From: CAYRLW01 sp964425215
GTDB taxonomy: Bacteria; Spirochaetota; Spirochaetia; Treponematales; Breznakiellaceae
Length of the DNA: 37,742 bases
Assembly: GCA_964425215.1 (NCBI GenBank)
Contig: CAYRLW010000037.1
Location: forward strand, 1-37,742
Direction of reading: 5' to 3'
A program made the translations under genes and the position numbers. The notes beneath the pieces were generated by a model that searched no databases, was not told the DNA's origin, and saw only the letters and a program-made list of their open reading frames with translations. Position 1 is the stretch's first letter. Each line of letters begins with the position of its first letter. Shown here piece after piece: positions 31,088 through 37,742 of the stretch.

Positions 31088-31645
31088 TTAGGGTCCCGTG
31101 GATGGAGGTGCTAGGGGGGGAAGCTCCGTGGGAGGAGAGCGCAAGGGTTCCCGGGAGATCGAAAAGTCGGGCGCTCTCTGGGCTTCTTCTTTCTGTTTTT
31201 GGGCCCGCAGTTTTGAACCATGGATCCAATAATCGGCCAAAGCGATAAGCGCGGCGCCCAAAACCCCCGCCGCGAACACCCCTACCATCTGATTTTGGTC
31301 CATTAACACCGCCCCTGCGGATTTAAGGGGCCAGGGAGCGTACCGAAAATCCCAGCCATGGTCCGCGAAGCGGTAGGAATCCAGGGCGAAGGAGGTAAAA
31401 AAAACGGTAAAGGGGAGAACCCCGAAGGCTACGATCTCGGCTCTCCGGAGATCCAGGGCCCAACGGGGGAATTCGTCCTTTTGATAGGGAGCCGGTTGGA
31501 CGACCGGAGCTGTGGTTCCAGAGGTTTGGGAAAAAGCGGGGGGAATAAAAACGCCGACGAGCAGAATCCATACAACAAAAGTTCCCCCTATCCGCCGAAG
31601 CGTTGGCCCTGGCAAGGGTATCCGCCGATTTTTCCGATACCCCAT
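31088..31645 (-). CDS. Hypothetical membrane protein
   Basis: 185 aa. The N-terminus looks like a signal peptide (hydrophobic 21-39, then FSQTS). Two further hydrophobic helices are at about 69-86 (EIVAFGVLPFTVFFTSFA) and 117-137 (MVGVFAAGVLGAALIALADYW), and the C-terminus is charged, then proline-rich. I do not recognise a family. Its ATG overlaps the yggS stop (TAATG) and rluD follows one base after its own stop, so it is tightly built into the comEC-ksgA-yggS-rluD operon. The function cannot be told; an envelope role is the most one can infer. Confidence 0.75.
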   Translation of the reverse strand: MGYRKNRRIPLPGPTLRRIGGTFVVWILLVGVFIPPAFSQTSGTTAPVVQPAPYQKDEFPRWALDLRRAEIVAFGVLPFTVFFTSFALDSYRFADHGWDFRYAPWPLKSAGAVLMDQNQMVGVFAAGVLGAALIALADYWIHGSKLRAQKQKEEAQRAPDFSISREPLRSPPTELPPLAPPSTGP

Positions 31646-32340
31646 TAGGTTTCCCTCTGGCCAAAGATAGCCGTACCGATACGTAAAAGGGTGGACCCTT
31701 CCTCCACAGCGATTTCAAAATCGTTAGTCATGCCCATAGAAAGGACCGACCAATCGGCTTGGCTAAACCGTCGCTGTAACACCCCCTGGGCCGATCGGAG
31801 GGCTCGGAAAGAGCGCCGTATCGCCTGTTCATCCAGGGTATAGGGAGCCATGGTCATAAGACCCCGGATTTTTAGGCGGGTATCACATAAAGCGAGTTCC
31901 GCCGCTTCGGAAAGGGCATCCAGGTTGGGGAAACCGGATTTTGATTCTTCCCCCGTATGGAGTTCAAAGAGGATTTCCATAACCCCTTCCCTACCCTGGG
32001 ACCGTTTAAGCAGTTCCACTACCAGGTCTTTCCGATCCACCGATTGAATGCAATCGAACAATTCCAGGGCCCTTTTTGCCTTGTTCCGCTGGAGGGTACC
32101 GATTAAATGGAGTTCCGCGTCACCGTGGATACGCCTAAAGGGGGGGAATTTCGTTTCCGCCTCTTGGACCCGGCTTTCCCCAAAGAGGCGAAGTCCCCCA
32201 GCCCACGCTTCCACCAGGCCCTGGGGGGGATGGAATTTGGTGACCCCCATTAAACGGACGGTTTGGGGATCCCGTCCCGAACGGATACACGCGGAATGTA
32301 TCCGTTCCCGCACCCGCTCTATATTTTCAGCGATGGTCAT
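31645..32340 (-). CDS. YggS/PROSC-family PLP homeostasis protein
   Basis: 231 aa, alanine-racemase-like single TIM barrel. It binds pyridoxal phosphate but has no known catalytic activity; family members balance vitamin B6 and amino-acid pools. The PLP lysine is K35 (LMGVTKFHPP). LFGESRVQEAETKF corresponds to the usual FGENYVQE, with N changed to S. HLIGTLQRNKAK, IRGLMTMAPY and LSMGMTNDFEIAVEEGSTLLRIGTAIFG complete the pattern. A strong GGAGGAG lies before the ATG, and the start overlaps the end of ksgA by 14 bp. Confidence 0.94.
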   Translation of the reverse strand: MTIAENIERVRERIHSACIRSGRDPQTVRLMGVTKFHPPQGLVEAWAGGLRLFGESRVQEAETKFPPFRRIHGDAELHLIGTLQRNKAKRALELFDCIQSVDRKDLVVELLKRSQGREGVMEILFELHTGEESKSGFPNLDALSEAAELALCDTRLKIRGLMTMAPYTLDEQAIRRSFRALRSAQGVLQRRFSQADWSVLSMGMTNDFEIAVEEGSTLLRIGTAIFGQRET

Positions 32341-33205
32341 GGGTCTCCTCCAACGCTTGGGAAAGTTTTAAGAAATCCTCCAAACCCAGCGTCTCGGCCC
32401 TTTGGTTCGGTTCGATTCCCGCCGTTTTAAGGGCCCATAAGGCCCGATGGTCGGGCCGGTCGAGCCCCCGGGAAGCGAGAAGGGGGATCAGATTATTCCG
32501 TACCGTTTTGCGCCGGGAAGAAAAGAGAGCCTTCACCATGGGGTAAAAAAGGGGCGGAAAAGATTGATCGGAACGGTCTCGCCGGAGTTCCATTTTAACG
32601 GCCTGGGAATCCACGTTGGGGGGAGGGAAAAAGGAAGCCCCCTTAAGGGTCATCAGCGGCGTGATCCGGTAGACGGAGGAACAGAGGACCGAAAAGGAGG
32701 AATAGTGTTCCGTCCCCGGAAGGGCGATCATCCGTTGGGCCACCTCTTTTTGGACCGTCACCACCATACGTTGGAACAGGGCCTTACCTTCGATAAGGTC
32801 CCCCAACAGAACTGCGGCGATGTTATAGGGCAAATTTCCAAAGAAGTAGTCGGGCTTTTGAAGGCCGTACTCCTGGGGCCAGGTTTTTAGTACGTCCCCC
32901 TCTACGATTTTAAAATTTTTTCGGTCACCAAAAAGTTCCCGTATATGGTTGGAAAAACCCCGGTCAATCTCAAAGACCGTGACCCGGGCTCCGCTATCCA
33001 ACAGTTCCACCGTCATGGACCCTAAACCAGGACCCACCTCCCAGATGGAGGCGTCGGGATGAATTTCCAAAGCGGCGACTAATTTTTTCCGGGCATCGGG
33101 ATTGATAAGAAAATTCTGCCCAAATTTTTTTTGCATTCCCAGCCCGTGGGCTTCTAAAAAACCTCGTAGCGCCGCTGGGGAATTGTAATCAAGCAAAGGG
33201 TTCAA
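32327..33205 (-). CDS. ksgA: 16S rRNA dimethyladenosine transferase KsgA (RsmA)
   Basis: 292 aa from a TTG at 33205. KsgA dimethylates two adjacent adenines near the 3' end of 16S rRNA and checks 30S assembly. Motifs: KKFGQNFLINPDARKKLV, the AdoMet site WEVGPGLGSMTVELL, VFEIDRG, the catalytic GNLPYNIA, and the C-terminal FSSRRKTVRNNL. The TTG has AAGGA six bases upstream. An ATG at 33241 is also in frame but lacks a ribosome site and would overlap comEC by 53 bp. Either way the gene starts within the end of comEC and is coupled to it. Confidence 0.92.
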   Translation of the reverse strand: MNPLLDYNSPAALRGFLEAHGLGMQKKFGQNFLINPDARKKLVAALEIHPDASIWEVGPGLGSMTVELLDSGARVTVFEIDRGFSNHIRELFGDRKNFKIVEGDVLKTWPQEYGLQKPDYFFGNLPYNIAAVLLGDLIEGKALFQRMVVTVQKEVAQRMIALPGTEHYSSFSVLCSSVYRITPLMTLKGASFFPPPNVDSQAVKMELRRDRSDQSFPPLFYPMVKALFSSRRKTVRNNLIPLLASRGLDRPDHRALWALKTAGIEPNQRAETLGLEDFLKLSQALEETHDHR

Positions 33206-34754
33206 GGCGGTTCCTTTTGGTTCGCGATCCGTATTGACCATACACAAGAACTAGGGAAATCGCAAGGGTTAGGGGGATAAGGATGATCGGTTGGGGAATC
33301 GGTACGGGGGGGAAGCGGGAAGAGAGGGTTATCACGGTACGATTAACCCCATAAACCAGGCTTAAAAGACCCCCCAAGGGGGAAGCCAGGGGACCTACGA
33401 TAAAATGAGAAGGAAGCCATAGCAGGGTTCCCAGCAGGATAAGAATTGCCAAGGGGACGACCACCAAGGAAACAACTAAGCCGATGGGGTAGAGGAATCC
33501 AAAAGAGAAGCCCACCACGGCCATGGTAGCTAAAAAGGCTCCCAAAGATACCCCTAAGGAAGACCCCAGGGCAGGACCAAGGTAGGGCCGTAAAAAATAG
33601 CTAAGACCATCGCTAAAAAAGAGGATACCCCCAAGGGCAAGGTAGGAAAGGATAAACGAAAGGGATACGGCGCTGGAAGGGTCGATTCCTATTTGGCCTA
33701 AAAAAGCCAAGGCTAGAATAGACGCCGTGGGACGGGGCAGGCCGACGATAAGGGCTACGGCCCCCAGAAGGTACATCAACACCGAGCGGACCAGGGATGG
33801 TTGGGGTCCCACAAACCAAACGTAGAGAAAAACCATCATGCCCCCCACCACCGCCGCGGCTTTTAAGCCCAGGGGTCTTTTAAGCGCCAGGGCCAACAGA
33901 GCGGTGATAACCGCCAAATGCATCCCCGATAGGGCCAGTACGTGGGCACAACCGGCTTTTCGGTAGGCCTGTTCGATATCATCGTCCAAATAATCCCGGT
34001 ACCCGATCAAAAGGGCCGCGGAAAGCCCCCCCCAGCTTTGATCGTGAAGGGTATCCAGCAACCGGTTCCGTAAAAGGGTCCGCAGACGATCCAAGGGGCC
34101 CGGGGGACCAAGGATGCGGGATTTTTCGGCGTTAAAAACAAAGGGACTTCCAAAGCTGGATAGTCCGGTAGCCGATGCTGAAGGCCCAATTGTTTTCCCC
34201 TCCAAAAGGATCCTGGTTCCCCTACCGGAGTCGAGGATCCCAGAGCTCCGATCGGCGGCTACAAAGGCCGTTACCATCCCCCGGTCCCCTAAAAGGCGGA
34301 TCCGGTTCCCCTGGACCTGGGCTTCCAGGGCTTGGATACGCCCCCGAACTAAAAGACGATTTCCCTTAATCAGCCGGGGGTCCTCGGTGATTTGGAGGGT
34401 CAGACTCCGAACGGAGAGGGCTTCCACACCCCAGGGGGTAATCGCGGAAGCTCCGGCGGCGTAAACGGCTAGACCCAAGGGAATACCCAGACAAAGGGCC
34501 AGGGATCCGCGATGGAAGCGGCGGAGAAAGGCCACGTTTTTGGTACCCAAGGATTTTACTAAAACAGAAGCCACGCCTTCCCCTCCCAGGGGACGGAGCA
34601 TTACCGAACCGATTAAAGCGGTACTCAGCAGAAGACTTGCCAAGCCCCGGGGAAAGAGGATTTCCAGGGGATAGGCAATAGAAAGGCCGTAGTAGGTTGT
34701 CCCGGTTCCCAGGGCGAGAAAAACGACCGGGGCAATCCTTTTTTGCCCTACCAT
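33189..34754 (-). CDS. comEC: ComEC/Rec2-family membrane protein (without C-terminal hydrolase domain)
   Basis: 521 aa. An N-terminal pair of membrane helices and a DUF4131-like OB region (about 110-215) is followed by the competence domain with the signature AGCAHVLALSGMHLAVI (about 268-284) and about eight further membrane helices. In competent bacteria ComEC carries single-stranded DNA through the inner membrane. The metallo-beta-lactamase-like domain found at the C-terminus of many ComEC proteins is absent; the protein ends shortly after the last helix. The ATG overlaps the stop of the preceding gene. Its partner comF is also in this window, but competence is not shown. Confidence 0.9.
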   Translation of the reverse strand: MVGQKRIAPVVFLALGTGTTYYGLSIAYPLEILFPRGLASLLLSTALIGSVMLRPLGGEGVASVLVKSLGTKNVAFLRRFHRGSLALCLGIPLGLAVYAAGASAITPWGVEALSVRSLTLQITEDPRLIKGNRLLVRGRIQALEAQVQGNRIRLLGDRGMVTAFVAADRSSGILDSGRGTRILLEGKTIGPSASATGLSSFGSPFVFNAEKSRILGPPGPLDRLRTLLRNRLLDTLHDQSWGGLSAALLIGYRDYLDDDIEQAYRKAGCAHVLALSGMHLAVITALLALALKRPLGLKAAAVVGGMMVFLYVWFVGPQPSLVRSVLMYLLGAVALIVGLPRPTASILALAFLGQIGIDPSSAVSLSFILSYLALGGILFFSDGLSYFLRPYLGPALGSSLGVSLGAFLATMAVVGFSFGFLYPIGLVVSLVVVPLAILILLGTLLWLPSHFIVGPLASPLGGLLSLVYGVNRTVITLSSRFPPVPIPQPIILIPLTLAISLVLVYGQYGSRTKRNRLEPFA

Positions 34755-35956
34755 TTTAATCGATTCATAGCTTCCCGGGCGGCTTTTTGAATATCATCGG
34801 GATAGGTAAGGTACCCTATGTATAAAAGGTAATCAAAGGCCACCTTGTCGCCAATAGTCCCCAGGGCGGAAATTACAGCCATCAGGATATCCCGGTCAAA
34901 GGTCTTATCCTTTTCCATTTGGGAGTTTATCAACCCCAATTGGAGGGCCAAGGCCTGGGCCGCCTCCGACGTGCCCATGGCCCCCAAGCAGGCTATAGCT
35001 TCCAAAAAGCGCTCCTTAGGGGCCTGACCGTTTCCGTAATCCGTCTGTACCCGGTAAAAGTTTTTGATGACCAGGGTGGTGGCACGGGTCCAGGCCAATT
35101 CGGTCAGGGTCCGCACCGAGGCGTACCGAAGGTTCAACACCGCTTCCTGGTCCGCCGGATCCGTGGGGATTAGGGCCAAAGAGACCTCCAGGGCGGTTTC
35201 GGCCAGTTCCCCCAGGTCCGCGGGGGTAAAGTTTTTATTGGCGACCCCCGTTCTATAGGCCGCCAGTTTTTCCACCGGGGGGTTTTTCTTGATCACGTCT
35301 ATCAGGTATTTTTTATAATCCCCCCGGATGGAGAGGAGGGCGTTGGTAGCCCCTTGGGTGATATCATCGGGATACCCGGCTATCATGGTCGAAAACAGCA
35401 CCGAAAAAGAGGATCCATCCCCCAATTTACCGAGGGTATCGATACAGGCGCCCAGGGTCTTGTAATCCACGTCCATACCCGAGCGGTGCAGATTATTCTG
35501 GTTTCCTAAAAATTGGTTCAGGTTTTCTATGGTCCGGCTGTCCCCCTTGCCCAATTGGGCTAAAGAACCCAGAACCGAGACCCGGCTGGTAGAGTCCCTA
35601 TAGGCCATAAAGAGCCGCCAAAGGGTCTGTACCGAGGGAAGGTAGGCCGTATCGCCCACGGCTCGGGAAGCGATAGAGACAAGCTGTATCATTTCGGGAT
35701 CCGTCCGCAATATATCCGCGTTCTCTAGGGCAAAGTTAAGGACGAAGTCGTAAAAGGAGCCCCGAAAGGAAAGGGTTTTTTCGTCCTTTTCCAGTTGCTG
35801 GAGGATATCGATTTTGGTCGTCAAATTGGATCGGACAAAATTCCTCTGGTAGGAAAGTAGGAGGGACTGATCTTCCTGGGCTTGAAGACCGGGAAACAAA
35901 AAAACGAAAAAAAACAAAACCGAAAGTCCCGTCGACTGCAGTATCCTTATTTTCAT
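34748..35956 (-). CDS. Secreted HEAT-repeat-like protein
   Basis: 402 aa. A signal peptide (hydrophobic core about 10-24, cut near LQA-QE) is followed by a series of helical pairs of the HEAT type, for example about 125-150 (SVLGSLAQLGKGDSRTI), 160-200 (LGACIDTLGKLGDGSSFSVLF) and 300-400 (AIACLGAMGTSEAA, MAVISALGTIGDKVAFDYLL, IQKAAREAMNRL). The repeated pattern of small residues, L-G and D at turns supports this. It is probably a periplasmic scaffold; no partner can be named. Strong AAGGAGG before the ATG. It follows the PilZ gene by 49 bp and overlaps comEC. Confidence 0.78.
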   Translation of the reverse strand: MKIRILQSTGLSVLFFFVFLFPGLQAQEDQSLLLSYQRNFVRSNLTTKIDILQQLEKDEKTLSFRGSFYDFVLNFALENADILRTDPEMIQLVSIASRAVGDTAYLPSVQTLWRLFMAYRDSTSRVSVLGSLAQLGKGDSRTIENLNQFLGNQNNLHRSGMDVDYKTLGACIDTLGKLGDGSSFSVLFSTMIAGYPDDITQGATNALLSIRGDYKKYLIDVIKKNPPVEKLAAYRTGVANKNFTPADLGELAETALEVSLALIPTDPADQEAVLNLRYASVRTLTELAWTRATTLVIKNFYRVQTDYGNGQAPKERFLEAIACLGAMGTSEAAQALALQLGLINSQMEKDKTFDRDILMAVISALGTIGDKVAFDYLLYIGYLTYPDDIQKAAREAMNRLKW

Positions 35957-36005
35957 AGGGTCCTCCTTACCTAGCTATATATACGTCCTTCCCCTGCCAT
36001 TTGCT

Positions 36006-37058
36006 TTAATTGGAATCCTCTTTTTTTGCGTTTTCTTCGTCCTCCCGGGGAATTTCATAATTTGATTCCACTTGGACCCCAAAAACTTCCGCTAAAATTC
36101 GATTACGGGTAACCAGGGACAGGGGATTCGCCTGGATATGCAACAGGGATCTATTTTTACCCTCATCGTACTCGGAAGATTTTACTACCCCCGTCATCAC
36201 CACCGGTTCTCCGTCGATTTCAAACTGTAGTTTTACGGGGAGTCCCACCACAGCCTTCCCCCCAATGGTTACCGCGCACCCCCCATCGGAAAGGTCTTCG
36301 ATGATGCACCGGAGCCCCGGTTTTACCTCCACCTTCTCGGGGCTTTCTTCTCCCTGGGGCAGGTATAAATAGGCGGATTTCCGGGTTTTGGCCCGAATAG
36401 ACCTTCTTTTTTGGGTTCTAAAGAGGGAATCCGAATGGGCCAACTGAAGAAGAGGAGTTCCCCCCGCGCGAACCTCGTCCAACACGTAGGTATCAAACAC
36501 GTATCCTGCATCGTTTCTTCGCCAAAAATAAACGGATAAACGCCGCCCCTTCCAGGAAAATTGGGCGGGAAGCCGCTTTCCCTCGGGGTTGGAAACGGTT
36601 AAAAAACGATCCGAATTACGGAGTAAGCGGGAATCGTACACCCCCGCCCCGTCAATAAGCAATCGAATTTTTTGATCTTCGGCTATTTGCCGAGTTGAGG
36701 TAATTCCTTTTTTTAACCGGGGATTATCAAACTCGATTTTTTTTCTATATTCGTACAACCGGGCAAGAAAATCCTGGGTTTCCTTATCCCTATCCTCTCC
36801 GGTTATTTGGTTCTTTTGCAAAATCGCCCGTATACACCGGTCCAGCTGGGTTTCCGAAGTGAACAGGGTAGACGGATCCTCCAGATCCACGTTAACCGCG
36901 ACCCGTCGAAGCAGTTCAATTTCCTTAAAACTGAACCCCGCATCCTTACCTTGGGCGTAGAATTGGAGCCATGAATAACGCTTCTTTTCGTTGGAACGAA
37001 GAGTTAGCACCGCGAAAAGACCTAAAATCGCCACGGTAATCACCAAAATGTAGAGCAT
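36006..37058 (-). CDS. Membrane-anchored PilZ-domain protein (c-di-GMP receptor candidate)
   Basis: 350 aa. One N-terminal membrane helix (2-20), then a cytoplasmic part with an accessory domain (about 30-205) and a C-terminal PilZ domain (about 214-335). The cyclic-di-GMP motif is complete: R218 and R222 in KRRSIR, and D255, S257 and G260 in EDLSDGG. The tail is acidic. PilZ proteins change shape on c-di-GMP binding and often control motility. It starts the long operon and has an almost perfect promoter; the nearest AAGGA is rather far (13 nt) from the ATG. Confidence 0.9.
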   Translation of the reverse strand: MLYILVITVAILGLFAVLTLRSNEKKRYSWLQFYAQGKDAGFSFKEIELLRRVAVNVDLEDPSTLFTSETQLDRCIRAILQKNQITGEDRDKETQDFLARLYEYRKKIEFDNPRLKKGITSTRQIAEDQKIRLLIDGAGVYDSRLLRNSDRFLTVSNPEGKRLPAQFSWKGRRLSVYFWRRNDAGYVFDTYVLDEVRAGGTPLLQLAHSDSLFRTQKRRSIRAKTRKSAYLYLPQGEESPEKVEVKPGLRCIIEDLSDGGCAVTIGGKAVVGLPVKLQFEIDGEPVVMTGVVKSSEYDEGKNRSLLHIQANPLSLVTRNRILAEVFGVQVESNYEIPREDEENAKKEDSN

Positions 37059-37063
37059 AATTC

Positions 37064-37093
37064 TTGCGTTTTCCTTCGAAGCCGGGATAGTAT
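37064..37093 (+). promoter_or_regulatory. Candidate promoter for the CPBP protease gene
   Basis: TTGCGT (37064-37069), 18 bp, TAGTAT (37088-37093). It faces the opposite way to the PilZ promoter and the two regions interleave. Confidence 0.4.
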
Positions 37094-37099
37094 ACCTAG

Positions 37100-37128
37100 A
37101 ATATACCCTAGGGCAGAGGGACTGTCAA
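37100..37128 (-). promoter_or_regulatory. Strong promoter of the PilZ-to-rluD operon
   Basis: On the minus strand a perfect TTGACA (37123-37128), 17 bp and TATATT (37100-37105). The leader is about 35 bases. The -35 box lies next to the Shine-Dalgarno of the divergent protease gene. Confidence 0.7.
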
Positions 37129-37140
37129 AAGGAGTAACCT

Positions 37141-37742
37141 ATTCGCGCGTACATTGAACCCTTCATTCTCTATTGGGTCCTCTTTATTCCGACCATAGGG
37201 ACATCCAACAGCGCTACGGCCTTTATCCCCTTTAACACCGCAGACGAATTGTATCGTATATTTTTCTACGATTTACCGGCCCTCTTCCTGATCCTGTACC
37301 TTTTATTACGGGATACCTCGGGCTCCTTAGTTGGATTTCAAAAACCCCAAAAAGAGGATGGTATAATCGCCCTGGTCACCTTTGTCATTGTATCTGCCGT
37401 TTCCCTCTTCATTTCTTGGTTTTCTTCCGCCCTATTCCAAGCGCCGGATATCCTTTTTGTGGAGGCCCCCCGGGGTTTTACCCGATGGACCGTCGCGGTT
37501 TTCGCGGGCCTATGCACCGCCTATTTCGAAGAGACCTTTTTTAGGGCCTATCTTTTACGACGCTTTGCCGAAGGGGGTCTTCCGGCAACCAAAAGCGTTC
37601 TTATTTCAGCCTTTCTGTTTTCTCTCTGCCATGTATACGAAGGCCCGTGGGGGGCCCTGAACGCTTTTATAGCCGGGATCGTTCTTGCCTTGGCTTTCAG
37701 GCGACGCAATTCCGTTCACGGCCCCGCATGGGCCCATGGGGC
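37141..37742 (+). CDS. CPBP-family intramembrane metalloprotease, probable ATT start (cut by right edge)
   Basis: 200 residues are visible. It has four or more hydrophobic segments (about 8-20, 44-57, 77-98, 114-127) and the CPBP/Rce1 active-site motifs: E130-E131 and R135 in YFEETFFRAYL, H164 in FSLCHVYEG, and H193 in SVHGPAWAHG. Family members are membrane proteases or bacteriocin-immunity-type proteins. The frame opens after a TAA at 37135-37137. AAGGAG (37129-37134) is six bases before an ATT at 37141, and no ATG, GTG or TTG occurs in frame until a TTG at 37249 that would remove the first helix. I take ATT as the start. Reading runs past the window end. Confidence 0.85.
   Translation, partial: MRAYIEPFILYWVLFIPTIGTSNSATAFIPFNTADELYRIFFYDLPALFLILYLLLRDTSGSLVGFQKPQKEDGIIALVTFVIVSAVSLFISWFSSALFQAPDILFVEAPRGFTRWTVAVFAGLCTAYFEETFFRAYLLRRFAEGGLPATKSVLISAFLFSLCHVYEGPWGALNAFIAGIVLALAFRRRNSVHGPAWAHG

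Overview
The window looks like chromosomal housekeeping DNA from a spirochaete, most likely a Treponema relative of moderately high GC. This rests on the block tamB-bamA-skp-mutS, which I recall in the same order in Treponema pallidum, on murC-yicC-(cmk)-mutY-like, and on spirochaete-flavoured proteins: a HEAT-like secreted protein, PilZ proteins and STAS. No rRNA, tRNA, CRISPR, prophage or insertion sequence is visible. Three runs of exactly 100 N (1489-1588, 11984-12083, 28606-28705) are assembly gaps; they cut mutS, tamB and an RluA-family gene.

Layout. 1-3843, minus strand: mutS, comF, then a terminator-like hairpin and rimP-nusA (nusA runs off the left edge). 4019-4501: a STAS-domain gene on plus. 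4589-12224, minus: the outer-membrane assembly set tamB, bamA and skp. 12380-13641, plus: tmk and a secreted protein of unknown function. 13743-17637, minus: yebC-ruvC-ruvA-ruvB-queA. 17926-18159: a small zinc-finger protein. 18341-20653, plus: a NeuB-family synthase and a PilZ-like protein, separated by a hairpin-rich 396-bp spacer. 20641-21402: coaX. 21486-22796: hisS. 22782-26515, minus: murC-yicC-cmk-mutY-like, every junction overlapping. 26631-28025: folC. 28049-28605: part of an RluA-type pseudouridine synthase. 28764-30050: a YihY membrane domain fused to a cyclic-nucleotide-binding domain. 30133-37058, minus: a long operon PilZ-HEAT-comEC-ksgA-yggS-membrane protein-rluD. 37141 to the end: a CPBP-family protease, cut by the right edge.

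The genes serve envelope assembly (BamA, TamB, Skp, MurC), DNA repair and recombination (MutS, RuvABC, MutY-like, ComF, ComEC), nucleotide and cofactor supply (Tmk, Cmk, FolC, CoaX, YggS), and RNA modification or translation (QueA, KsgA, RluD, RimP, HisS, YicC). Second-messenger sensing is suggested by the PilZ and cyclic-nucleotide-binding domains.

The most interesting signals are not single genes. (1) Six genes have a promoter-like pair of hexamers with an exact 17-bp spacer whose -10 box ends only 5-9 nt before the start codon, which suggests leaderless mRNAs. (2) Two genes (ruvC and the CPBP protease) appear to start at ATT with a well-placed Shine-Dalgarno. (3) A dispersed family of long palindromes has arms that change together while the loop stays fixed, and it often abuts stop codons. 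(4) Two nucleoside-monophosphate kinases both lack the P-loop lysine. (5) The MutY-like glycosylase lacks its iron-sulfur cysteines. I ran no searches; family calls are from recognition of motifs.
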